Assembly (NCBI GenBank): GCA_036346225.1
Contig: JARFIW010001491.1
Location: 3,720,001-3,784,000, forward strand
Source of the DNA: Platerodrilus igneus
Taxonomy: Eukaryota > Arthropoda > Insecta > Coleoptera > Lycidae
Direction of reading: 5' to 3'
Length of the DNA stretch: 64,000 bases
A program made the position numbers and the translations under genes. Within the stretch, counting starts at the first letter, position 1, and each line of letters begins with the position of its first letter. Shown here piece after piece: positions 55,650-64,000 of the stretch. A model generated the notes under the pieces. That model made no database searches. It was not told where the DNA came from and worked only from the letters and a program-made list of their open reading frames with translations.

Positions 55650-56515
55650 GTTATTCCTGATAGTGCTTCATCATCAAAAGTAATTCTTAAATTGTTGATG
55701 CACAACTTCCCACATTTCTTTAATTAAAAGTGGAACAAAACCATTGCTTGTAAATGTTATTAATTTTAAAATTATGCCTGTAATCAAATTGTTCGATTTT
55801 TTCCACTCTGTCACTTTTGTTTGATAACACAAATGTCAAAATTTAAGAATTTTTGTATGTCAAACATCTGATGACCATGCTATTGCGTATCCTGAAATTT
55901 TAGCAACAGCCTTCATATATGCCATCAGCTTTTTTAAATTGGAAGAATTTAGTCAAAATTCGAAATTACAGTGTTGTAAGCACTTTCTTTCAGGTGTCGC
56001 ATACTAACGGATGCAGCAGATACAAAATAAATGACTAAACAATTTGTCAGTAAATATAAATAAAACTATGCTAAAACTTAATAACATTTTAAATATTATA
56101 TTTGCAACTGGTATACACCTCAATGATCTTTTCGAATAAAAGTTCAAATACTGGCAAGCTCTTTTACTTGATAGTTTGGCAAAATGTTTTAAAACAAAGT
56201 GCCAGAAAGTGCAAAACGAATGTTAACAGAAAATGTTATGTAAAAACCAGCCTGCAGTCAATAGGCATAGAAATAATGCCCAGCAAGATTTAGAAAAATT
56301 CCAGTAGAAGTTATGGGGTCAAGTTCATAGGGGCATGAGCGGGAGAGATTAAACCTTGGGTTTACAAAAATAGATCAGGCACCACCTAACTAGAAACGCG
56401 ATTAGGATCAAAGGAAGTGGAGTTAGGGCCTGTTTCAATATGAATAAAACTTTTTATTAAGGATATTTTTAGCAAACAAGAAAAGAAATAGAGATAAACA
56501 TCAGCAACCCGTACC
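55650..56515. other. No gene recognised
   Basis: AT-rich repeat-like DNA. A 63-codon frame at 56102-56293 is probably chance. Confidence 0.35.
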
Positions 56516-56645
56516 TGTTTCTGTATTTTGACGTATTGTATTACCAGTTTTGCCCCAAATACAGTTGCTTGTGTTTTATCTGGATTAACTATTAGCCCAT
56601 TTGCAGTGCACTAAGTAACCAGCACTTTAATCTCTCCGTTAATTG
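56515..56645 (-). pseudogene. LINE reverse transcriptase scrap
   Basis: The minus strand reads NGEIKVLVT...CTANGLIVNPDKTQATVFGA, the thumb-proximal motif (ANGLxxNPxKTQ) of Jockey/CR1-type reverse transcriptases. No other part of the enzyme is nearby. Confidence 0.55.
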
Positions 56646-56649
56646 ATCG

Positions 56650-57490
56650 TTAATTGATTCAAAAGCTGATAGCAGTTAACAAACCAAATGTCCTACCACG
56701 TACTATTTCCGTACATTATTTTCTATAGAAACGATTTAGATTCCTAGTCTAAATTAATCAACCTTGCATTGAACGACATTGCAAGACATAAACTGCATGT
56801 GAACATGTCATCACTGGTAAAGTCATAAGGTACTCTTTGATAACTTCAATGTTACCACCTTTTATTTAAAAGTAGTAACATCGAAGCAGATAAACTACTG
56901 GTAGATACTGTTACAGAAAGTGCTCCTGACTAGTGGATTGGCCAAAGAATAGTTTTACACCTTTTATAGCTTTAATGAATTTATTTATATAATCAAAACT
57001 AGAAGAGGATAAATTGTAACCTCTTACTTTATCTATAAATAACCAGCTGATGCACGTATGTACTTGCTTGTTAATTATACCTACATACAATACATTTATG
57101 TTTGAAGATTAGCATGTACAAACAATATATAAATATAGAACACAGTAAAACAATCTTACCAAAGTCTTTCGGTACTTCTAATAACAACTGTGTGTATCTT
57201 ACGTTGCCTAAACGAACCTGTTCAGCTTGGCTACCTTGATAAACTTACGTGGATCCGGATACCTAGAATGGAATTGCAAGAAGTAATTTAACGAAAACTA
57301 TGGCTTGTTGCAGGCTACTTTGTAGGGACTCCATTTTGTAGTTTTAGTTGAACTCAAGACAGAAACTTGAAATTTGAATTGATAATGGAAACCTACGAAA
57401 ACAATTTTGCTAAAACAACTGTCTAAGCTTGGATGTATTACACCTTATTTTATTTCAATATTAGATTGTTAGTTTTTAATTAAAAAGTAA
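56650..57490. other. No feature recognised
   Basis: AT-rich DNA with no frame or clear repeat. Confidence 0.4.
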
Positions 57491-57493
57491 AAA

Positions 57494-57496
<3 letters not shown>

Positions 57497-57533
<37 letters not shown>
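57497..57533. repeat. (TA)n microsatellite
   Basis: An uninterrupted TA run of about 18 units. Similar runs occur at 59908-59948, 60260-60306 and 63345-63359. Confidence 0.9.
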
Positions 57534-57538
<5 letters not shown>

Positions 57539-57553
57539 TGTGATAGTTCACCA

Positions 57554-57705
57554 GCCCCTACGATAAGCGTCATAAAATGCTGTGATATAACCCTTATATT
57601 AGGCCCCACGGTTGGGCATGTCATAAAATGGCATGATATTTCTTTATATTAGGTCCCTATGATAGGCATACCATAAAATGCTGTGTTATACTTCTTTTTA
57701 TTAAT
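57554..57705 (+). repeat. Three degenerate ~51-bp tandem repeats
   Basis: Each unit runs CCCC(T/A)-CG(A)T-(A)AG/GGGC..-CATAAAATG(C/G)..TG-(A/T)TAT...TTATATTAGG. Starts are near 57554, 57604 and 57655. Confidence 0.65.
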
Positions 57706-57709
57706 CAAC

Positions 57710-58440
57710 CACTTGTAAAATGTTAAGTTATAGATCTCTTTGCCTCAACTAACTGATTCAATTAAATAAAGTAATTCTACAATACACAATATAGTGATTA
57801 AATATTTACAGCCTTTTTAAAATTTTACCCTTTTTCAGAATATTTACATATGCCAGATTTAAGAAATCGAAGCCATCAAAACGAGCCTTTTGTTATATTT
57901 AGAGACGTTTTGAAATGTTTATTGCCTTTCATAAATTTATCAAAGAAACCCCGGTTTTGTTGACTCGTACATTGTTTTATAATATTCTCCAATAGTAAGT
58001 TATTTTTAGTTATGTAAATTAAAAACATTCATAAAATTTGAAGACAATCAAAAATATCTCAGAAAGTAATGGATTTAGGTATAGGGAATGCTTAACAAAA
58101 ATGAAAGGACACTTAATGAACTATCCATTGAAGCAATAAAATAGGTAAGGTGCCATTTAAAAAAAAATTTTTAAAATTGCATTTTGCGAAACCTGACACA
58201 CCCTGTATACTGTGAAGAAATTTCAAAAAAGTAATATTTACAAATATACTATGGTATATGGTAAAATTTTCTGCATCTTGAAAATTAACATAAGTTGTGT
58301 ATTAGTGCAGTGGCAATGTATCTAATCGGGGTCATTTTTTCTAAAAACAGTTGAATATCTCAAAAACTAAAAGGAATAGACAGATACAATTTGATATCAA
58401 ATTAAAGCTCTTTTTATGGGCTTTTCAAAAATGTTATAAT
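57710..58440. other. Mariner-end-like non-coding DNA
   Basis: ACACACCCTGTATAC at 58195 resembles the right end of an insect mariner-like element. No transposase is present. Confidence 0.35.
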
Positions 58441-58507
58441 ATATAGGGTGTTCCATTAAAAAAAAAAAAGTTTAATATGCCCTGGAATTATGAAACACCC
58501 TGTATGC
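58440..58507. repeat. 68-bp mini foldback with mariner-type ends
   Basis: ATATAGGGTGTTCCAT at the left and ATGAAACACCCTGTATGC at the right are inverted copies of a mariner-type terminus, separated by only about 35 bp including an A-run. A 87-codon frame that starts inside it (58477-58740) is not regarded as a gene. Confidence 0.5.
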
Positions 58508-58659
58508 TTCAAAATATTTTTAAAATGTGCACTTTAGGCACGCCTAATATGCCTCCAAATTTGGTTTACGTAGCTTTTATAATAACGGAGTTATCGACCG
58601 TTGCCACACTAATATATATATACAAAGACAAGTTATTTGCAGTCCGCAATAAGAAAATT

Positions 58660-58905
58660 GAATATAAAGTAAGATGTATCTGTAAACAAACTCTTATGAA
58701 AATAATAAGAGCCATTGACAAATACAAATCGGGCTGGTAGTTATATAGCCATTAACAAAACATTAGCTTTATTAATTCATAGGGAGAAACATCCACTGAC
58801 CAATGGTTTCGACATTAGCCTCATCAGAGTGGACTGTTCCCAGAACCCTATGAGTAATCGACTATTATAATGATATAATTTCGAAACAATCACTGTACTA
58901 TGGCA
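58660..58905 (-). mobile_element. Penelope-type terminal repeat, family B, copy 1
   Basis: Shares about 240 bp with 63360-63605: AAGTAAGATGTAT, ACAAACTCTTATGAAAATAA, ATAGCCATTAACAAAACATT, the hammerhead motif, and GTAATCGACTATTATAATG-type sequence. The shared block contains the ribozyme at 58793-58832. No RT frame is attached to this copy. Confidence 0.6.
58793..58832 (-). ncRNA. Hammerhead ribozyme motif (family B, copy 1)
   Basis: On the minus strand: stem I CCACT, core CTGATGA, short stem II GGC-TAAT-GTC, core GAAA, short near-palindromic stem III ACCATTGGT, then C at the expected cleavage position, and AGTGG closing stem I. All canonical core bases are present. Stem II is weaker than in the copy at 63490-63530 (one G-U pair, three pairs). 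Short palindromic stem III is typical of Penelope-type hammerheads, which are thought to work as dimers. Confidence 0.7.
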
Positions 58906-59195
58906 AAGTAAATAAAACCGCCATCAGGGTGATAAAACACCAACACTACTAAAGTGTGGAAGTACAGAATTGAACCGAAACTACATAATAAATTTTAAAA
59001 ATGACGTGCTTTTATAGTCATTTTAAAATTTATTATGAGTTTCGGTTCAATGTACTTCACACTTTAGTAGTGTTGGTGTTTTATCACCTGATGGCGGTTT
59101 TATTTACTTTTGCCATAGTACAGTGATTGTTTCAAATATATCATTATAATAGCCGATTACTTCATAGGGTTCTTGGGAACAGTCCACTCTGATGA
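58821..59195. repeat. Long palindrome, ~180-bp arms and 11-nt loop
   Basis: The left arm 58821-59005 and right arm 59017-59195 are inverted copies. Matching landmarks are GGACTGTTCCCAGAACCCTA, ACCGCCATCAGGGTGATAAAA, CACCAACACTACTAAAGTGT and AATAAATTTTAAAAATGAC. Mismatches and small indels are few. The outer ends hold CTGATGA of the hammerhead in both orientations, so this is a head-to-head pair of family B ends. Confidence 0.85.
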
Positions 59196-59240
59196 TAATA
59201 AACAGTAGTGTGTTGTTTGAATTAATAAGACCTTGCTAAG

Positions 59241-59898
59241 TATAATTAATATTCTTCAATGATGGGTTTAAGGTCAGCTGGTAGGATTTAAAGGAAAGCT
59301 TTTTAAAATGCCTAAATTTTCGGATCTATATGGTTTAAGTCCTGTGGATTCACAGGAACTTTTCTAAAATAAATTTGGTTAATCTAGGCTTAAAGGTTTT
59401 AAACATTAAGAATTATAAAATAATAACTAACACACACACTACACACATACACACACACTCATGCACGCTCTCACATATACACACATGCACACACATATAC
59501 ACACGAGCATACAAATGCACTCACACACACGCATACACACAACACAAGCAAACCCTCCTACAAACAGAAATTTGCATGCACACATAAAATCATACAATCC
59601 ATCAATTTAGAAACAAATTTTTTTTTGACATTTTAATACTTTTACAAATTATACAATTTTACAACTTCAAAAAGCAATAAAATCCAAAACTTTTATGTAC
59701 AAAATCCATTCATTTAGAAGCCAATTTTATTTTCTCAATTTGTAAGTTATATTTATTTTATGTAAACTTTAGCCTAGTTAACATTATTTTAGAAAAGCCT
59801 GTGATCAAGGATAAAATATAGATCCGAAAATTTAGGCATTTAAAAAGAGTTTCCTTTTAAATCCTACCAGCTGACCTTAAACCCATCATTGAAAAATA

Positions 59899-59907
<9 letters not shown>
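59241..59907. mobile_element. Foldback element with CA-rich centre
   Basis: The left arm 59241-59395 (TATAATTAATATTCTTCAAT, GATGGGTTTAAGGTCAGCTG, CTAAATTTTCGGATCTATA) is repeated in inverted form at 59755-59907 with moderate divergence. Between them is a degenerate (CA)n tract at 59430-59585 and AT-rich sequence. The frame over the CA tract is not a gene. It looks like a non-autonomous foldback element ending in a (TA)n run. Confidence 0.7.
59430..59585. repeat. Degenerate (CA)n microsatellite
   Basis: ACACAC-rich tract interrupted by ATGC, GCTC and GCAT variants. Confidence 0.9.

Positions 59908-59948
<41 letters not shown>
59908..59948. repeat. (TA)n microsatellite
   Basis: TA run at the right edge of the foldback element, continuing into (ATA)n. 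Confidence 0.9.
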
Positions 59949-59950
<2 letters not shown>

Positions 59951-60040
59951 ATAATAATCTATTAATAATCTATAGGAACACTGTGGCACGATTTAAATAA
60001 AATTATATAAAAACCCTTAACCACAAAAAATATTTGAATT

Positions 60041-60082
60041 ACTAGATACGTATTTCGACCACTATGTGGTCATCATCAGTAG
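60041..60082 (-). ncRNA. Hammerhead ribozyme motif (family C)
   Basis: On the minus strand: CTA, core CTGATGA, one unpaired T, stem II GACCAC-ATA-GTGGTC, core GAAA, palindromic TACGTA as stem III, then TC at the expected cleavage position and TAG pairing with CTA in stem I. Stem II is perfect. Stem I is cut short by a poly-A run on the plus strand at 60083-60098, so this copy is probably a truncated end of a Penelope-type element. Confidence 0.72.
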
Positions 60083-60114
60083 AAAAAAAAAAAAAAAAGC
60101 TGTTGTTCTGGAAC

Positions 60115-60240
60115 ACTTCAGAGGATATTCTCCTCACCACTTAGGCTGAAGTGAACCTTCCCAACCTATAATTTACTATATTGTTGCTTTAAACACTATC
60201 GAGGATATTCTCCTCACCCGCAGGCTGGTGTTCTCAACAA
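60115..60240. repeat. Two ~80-bp tandem units with a GAGGA hairpin
   Basis: GAGGATATTCTCCTCACC occurs at about 60121 and 60201, each followed by an AGGCTG motif. GAGGA-TATTC-TCCTC can form a small hairpin. Confidence 0.6.
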
Positions 60241-60258
60241 CAAACAAGTTGAATTTCT

Positions 60259-60259
<1 letters not shown>

Positions 60260-60306
<47 letters not shown>
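60260..60306. repeat. (TA)n microsatellite at the Penelope element edge
   Basis: TA run directly before the left pseudo-LTR. A shorter TA run (63345-63359) follows the right one, so the element probably entered a TA tract. Confidence 0.9.
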
Positions 60307-60309
<3 letters not shown>

Positions 60310-60560
60310 GATAGTAAATAATATTTTCTTTTTTGGGACAGTTTTGGTCAAGAATAGAATAAATGTCAATTAATCATTTATTTAAAAGTACTTGACGTTT
60401 CGGTCTATTATTCAGACCTTAATCATAAGTCTAAAAAGTAAGGTAATAAGATAAAATTAAAACAGTGTATAACTTACATTTAAATTTGATTAATACTATT
60501 TGTAAAAGTATTACAAAGTTTTTGACAGATATAATTTGACAGAAGAATAAAATTGTTTTG
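60307..60560 (-). repeat. Penelope pseudo-LTR, left copy
   Basis: Begins TTCGATAGTAAATAATATTT and ends GAATAAAATTGTTTTG. Same as 63089-63342. The hammerhead-like segment is at 60388-60431. Confidence 0.88.
60388..60431 (-). ncRNA. Variant hammerhead-like motif in left pseudo-LTR
   Basis: On the minus strand: stem I ACTT, then ATGATTA where CTGATGA is expected, one extra A, stem II GGTCT-GAATAAT-AGACC, core GAAA, short CGT, C, and AAGT closing stem I. Positions 3 and 8 of the core (normally C and G, paired) are A and U, so the pair could be kept. The same sequence is in the right pseudo-LTR. Activity is unknown. Confidence 0.5.
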
Positions 60561-60643
60561 TTGGTAACTAGAATAAAGTAAATGTCACTTTGATATTAAA
60601 TTATGAAAGTAGAAGATAGAATTAAAAGTCCATAACACTGAAT

Positions 60644-63040
60644 TTAATGTTTATAAAGTTCACAGTAAACCACACTTAAGTTATCGAGATCTTGTTTGTT
60701 ATTTATGCTTTTTTTCTTCTTTATAAATGTGAAAGGATTCAAGGAATATGCGTTTTTTATAGTTGTTTTCTTTTTCCAAAATTTTTGTTTCATTAAATGC
60801 TGGTGTATGTTTTGTAGAGAGTGCACAGTTGTTTTTTCCTAATTTTGCATCACTGCGGTGTTGTGTTAATCTCAACTTCAGCCATTGACTCGTATGACCT
60901 ATGTAGTGGTGGTTGCAACTGCATTGAATCTTGTAAACTACGTTATTGCACATTTGAGTGTCTGTTTTATCTTTTAGTGGTGAAAATAATTCTTTGATTG
61001 ATTTTGTATAGTAATATGCAATTTGTATATTTGGTTTCTTTAAGATTCTAGTTATTAGAGGCGTCAGTTTTTCAATGTATGGAAGCTTGTGGAATAATGT
61101 TGGTGTAGTTGTTCTTTCTTGTTGGATGATGTTTGTGTCAATTATTTTATCTAAAAGTTGTTTTGGATAGTCATTATTGATGAGAACTTTTTTTAATTCT
61201 TCGATGTTTTTTTTTTGGATGAAGATTGGATTACTTATTTTTGTGATGCGATGTTTAAGTGCTAAGATGGTATTGATTTTGTGTTTGTTGCTGTGATTGG
61301 ATTTGTAGTTTATATATCTTCCAGAGTTCGTTGGTTTTTTGTAATAATCAAAAAGTAAATTGTTGTTTTCTGATCGAATAACTAGTGTATCAAGAAATGG
61401 TATTCTTCTTTCAACTTCTTTTTCTATTGTGAATTTAATGTGTTCATTGAAATTGTTGAAATGTTCAAGAGTTACTTCTATTTGGTTGTGTGGAGTAGAG
61501 CAAATTATATCATCAACATATTTTACCAAAAAACTCATTTGAAAAGGAAGATTGGGAATAATGGTATCCAATAAAAGGTCCATAACTATTTGAGCTAAGA
61601 TCGGAGAGTGGTGAACCCATTGGTGTGCCAAAACATTGAAGGTAGGTTGTTTTTTCATATATGAAGTATGTGTTGTTGAATATTAAGTTAATGGTACTTA
61701 TAAACATAGTTTTTGATAAATTACAATGAGGTTCGATTTTGTTCCATTGTTCTGATATGATTTGTAATACTAGTTCTGTTGGAATGTTGGTAAATAAAGA
61801 TGTGGCATCTAGTGATATAAGTATATGATCTGTAGGTAATTTTAAATTGTTGTAAGTTTCTCTGAAGGAAAAGCTATCTTTGGTGTTGTAACCTTCAAGA
61901 GGAAAAGATTGTTTCAGAATATCAGCACAGAAGTGAGCTATATTGTAAGTAGGAGTATTTATTGATGAAATAATTGGTCTTAAAGAAAGAGTAGGTTTGT
62001 GTATCTTTGGTAGACCATAATATTTTCCTGGATTGCAACTGTTATTAATTAGTGTTTTCTTTTGTTCTGTTGATATCATATTTTGATTAAAGAGTACTTT
62101 TATGTGTTCGTTAACTTTCTTTTGAATTGTAGTGGTTGGATCCTTTTTTAGGATTTTATAAGTGTTAGTGTCTGAAAGTAGTTCTAAAGATTTTTGTTTA
62201 TAATCTTGAGTTTCCATTATGACTGTAACTTCTCCTTTATCTGCTTTTAATATTAATAATTCTTTGTGCTTTTAAAAACTTTTTGTTTTGTAGAAAACTT
62301 TGTGTGTTGAACTGTTGTTGTTGTTGTTAGGATTTTTAGAAAATTGGTGATTATGTTTGTGATTCTGGCACGTGTGTTGTTTTTCTTCTCGTGTAGTATT
62401 TTCAAAATTTTCTATGATTGTTTCAACATCAGCTAAGAGTCTGCCTATGTGAATTTCAGAACTATTGATCTTTAAATTAAATTTAGGTCCTAATGAGAGA
62501 AAGTTTTGATATCTTCTGGAATTGTAACACTGCTTAGATTAATTAACCATTTGCTATTGTCACTTAACATTTGAGAACTTAGTGTTTGTTTATGTATAAG
62601 TAGGTTAAACTTTTGATGTGAATTTTTTGACATGTATATAAATTCTTTTAAAGGATACATCTTGTCTTTTGAAAATTCATGTAACACATGTGAGGTAAAG
62701 AATCCTTAAGGGATTCTTTAATAGTCCTAGTAGAAATTTCTAATGAATTTAATTTTATATATGTGATATTAATTTCAAAATTGAGAATAGTTCTATCGAA
62801 CCTGTTTATGCTTCTTTTAATCTTGTTATTGATCCATTCACTGTTGTTTCTTAGTAGTTGCATGGTTGGTAGTGTAGTTGAAGTGATGTGGGTTGGAAGA
62901 ACTCTTTCTCTTCTACATTTTTCTAAGAATATTCTTCTGTTCATCAGTTTGGCTGCTTTTTTTGTGTTGTTTGCCCATATTTTCAGTTTTTTTACTATGT
63001 TATTACCATAACTTCTTCTTATGTCGTTGTAAAATCCCAT
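60644..63040 (-). pseudogene. Penelope-like reverse transcriptase with GIY-YIG endonuclease, frameshifted
   Basis: The frame begins MGFYNDIRRSYGNNIVKKL (63040) and runs through FLEKCRRERVLPTHI. A shift near 62680 leads to LSSVTIPEDIKTF, and another enters LLADVETIIENFENTTREE (about 62420). The RT frame (61513-62217) shows KYYGLPKIHKPTLSLRPIIS, the motif A SLDATSLFTNIP and a GTPMGSPLSDL block. After a shift at about 61620 comes the catalytic LVKYVDDIICS (60699-61658), then a long C-terminal domain ending in a GIY-YIG-type module (VVYKIQCSCNHHYIGHTSQW) and LTQHRSD. A last shift at about 60720 gives NKQDLDNLSVVYCELYKH. All catalytic motifs look intact. Only four or five frame changes separate it from an open gene. 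Confidence 0.88.
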
Positions 63041-63088
63041 TTTTACCTGTAATTAATATACCTCCACTTTATTGACCAGGAATCAATG

Positions 63089-63342
63089 TTCGATAGTAAA
63101 TAATATTTTCTTTTTTGGGACAGTTTTGGTCAAGAATAGAATAAATGTCAATTAATCATTTATTTAAAAGTACTTGACGTTTCGGTCTATTATTCAGACC
63201 TTAATCATAAGTCTAAAAAGTAAGGTAATAAGATAAAATTAAAACAGTGTATAACTTACATTTAAATTTGATTAATACTATTTGTAAAAGTATTACAAAG
63301 TTTTTGACAGATATAATTTGACAGAAGAATAAAATTGTTTTG
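63089..63342 (-). repeat. Penelope pseudo-LTR, right copy
   Basis: Same sequence and orientation as 60307-60560. It lies upstream of the minus-strand gene and therefore acts as the 5' pseudo-LTR. Followed by a short (TA)n. Confidence 0.88.
63170..63213 (-). ncRNA. Variant hammerhead-like motif in right pseudo-LTR
   Basis: Identical to the motif at 60388-60431, with ATGATTA in the core, perfect 5-bp stem II and GAAA. Located in the 5' pseudo-LTR, where Penelope-type hammerheads normally occur. Confidence 0.5.
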
Positions 63343-63359
63343 TATATATATATATATAT

Positions 63360-63605
63360 AAAGTAAGATGTATTTGTAAACAAACTCTTATGAAAATAAT
63401 AAGAGCTATTGACAAACACAAATCGGGCTAGTAGTTATATAGCCATTAACAAAACATTAGCTTTATTACTTCACAGGGGAGGAAACATCCACTGACCGAC
63501 GGTTTCGGCTTGTTAAGCCTCATCAGAGTGAAATAGTTTCCAAGAACCCTATGAAGTAATCGAAGCTATTATAATGATATAATTTCGAAACAATCTCTAT
63601 ACTAA
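63360..63605 (-). mobile_element. Penelope-type terminal repeat, family B, copy 2
   Basis: About 90% similar by eye to 58660-58905. The shared sequence starts at AAGTAAGATGTAT right after the (TA)n and ends near ATTTCGAAACAATC. It includes the best-preserved hammerhead. It directly abuts the younger Penelope element. Confidence 0.65.
63490..63530 (-). ncRNA. Hammerhead ribozyme motif (family B, copy 2)
   Basis: On the minus strand: stem I CACT, core CTGATGA, perfect stem II GGCTT-AAC-AAGCC, core GAAA, short self-complementary stem III ACCGTCGGT, C at the expected cleavage site, and AGTG closing stem I. Every conserved core base is present and all three stems form. This is the strongest ribozyme candidate in the window. 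Confidence 0.8.
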
Positions 63606-64000
63606 TTTTATTATGCCACGGCTAGCCTTTTTTAATTTACACAGAGTGCACAACGTCACGATGATCAATTTTCATTTACCCCTTTCTCTTACCTGTGTGA
63701 ATTGATAAAACGAAGTCAATCAACATTCATATAATGAAAGGAAATAATATTTACACTTTACAATTTTTGTAATTCATTAAATACACCCTTCAATCAATTA
63801 ATATTATCTGGATTATTTATCTCAGAATTTATATCCTTTTTAGTTTAATATAAAGTCACCAAAAATGACACCCTTGAACGTTCTTGACCCTTTTATGATT
63901 TTTACGTAAGTTTCAACGTATTCAATGTTCTTGTAGACTCCTTACAAACTTGTGAGAAAATTTATATATTCAGTGTTAAAATTTAAATTTGAAAAGATTC
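63606..64000. other. No feature recognised
   Basis: AT-rich sequence to the window end. No frame or repeat recognised. Confidence 0.45.

Larger units (their letters stand above)
60307..63342 (-). mobile_element. Penelope-like element with identical pseudo-LTRs
   Basis: A minus-strand RT/GIY-YIG gene (60644-63040) lies between two direct 254-bp repeats (60307-60560 and 63089-63342) that are identical by eye. This is the pseudo-LTR layout of Penelope-like elements, and the identity implies a recent insertion. Each pseudo-LTR contains a hammerhead-like fold. The gene has several frameshifts, some in base runs, so it is either just inactivated or affected by sequence errors. Confidence 0.85.

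Noticed and set aside
58477..58740. 87-codon plus frame ending in KSGW
   Set aside because: It starts inside the mini foldback and ends in the family B repeat. The second repeat copy (63360) lacks the upstream part.
59375..59587. 70-codon His/Thr-rich frame
   Set aside because: It is a translation of the CA microsatellite at the centre of a foldback element.
1..64000. CRISPR arrays, operons or bacterial genes
   Set aside because: No spaced short repeats of that type occur. Introns and the mobile-element types show that this is animal nuclear DNA.

Overview
The window is an AT-rich stretch of animal nuclear DNA, most likely from an insect with a transposon-rich genome. The evidence is a multi-exon chromatin gene with GT-AG introns and a large intron, surrounded by insect-type mobile elements: CR1/Jockey-like LINE, piggyBac, mariner, Ty3/gypsy and Penelope-like elements. 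No bacterial-type genes, rRNA genes or CRISPR arrays are visible. The species cannot be named from the sequence.

The only host gene recognised with confidence is a BAZ2/toutatis homologue on the plus strand. Seven exons run from 19394 to 35630 and encode the end of the DDT-associated region, the WHIM-type motif, a long acidic linker with a charged coiled coil, and two PHD fingers. The 5' exons and the expected bromodomain are not visible here, so the gene probably extends beyond what can be read. Its 13-kb intron (21388-34371) carries mariner debris, a dispersed repeat family, Penelope-type foldback DNA and a MITE.

Layout. 1-1600: no gene seen. 1600-5779: CR1/Jockey-like LINE, broken. 5958-7574: broken piggyBac transposase. 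7663-16990: cut-and-paste DNA transposon with TIRs and an ATTT target duplication, its minus-strand transposase gene split by a 6.66-kb LTR element (9396-16053) that has its own ATAT duplication. 19394-35630: the BAZ2-like gene. 36060-38230: a long copy of the dispersed repeat. 39140-41718: degenerate minus-strand reverse transcriptase element. 42162-42261: isolated candidate exon. 42850-43240: decayed OARD1-like macro domain. About 44600-48549: Ty3/gypsy element cut inside integrase by a LINE endonuclease fragment (48545-49140). 51700-53110: a second, more decayed gypsy pol. 55345-56650: mariner and LINE scraps. 58190-64000: a dense Penelope-type region with foldbacks, hammerhead ribozyme motifs and one nearly complete Penelope-like element (60307-63342) between identical 254-bp pseudo-LTRs.

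The most interesting material is the set of hammerhead-ribozyme motifs tied to Penelope-like DNA. Three have canonical cores (58793-58832, 60041-60082, 63490-63530). Two further families appear to keep the fold while changing the core 3:8 pair together. Second is the nested transposon at 7663-16990, which can be resolved to the base. Most mobile-element genes here are broken. Several breaks, and all differences between the two LTRs, are single-base indels that mostly fall in short base runs, so some could be sequencing errors.
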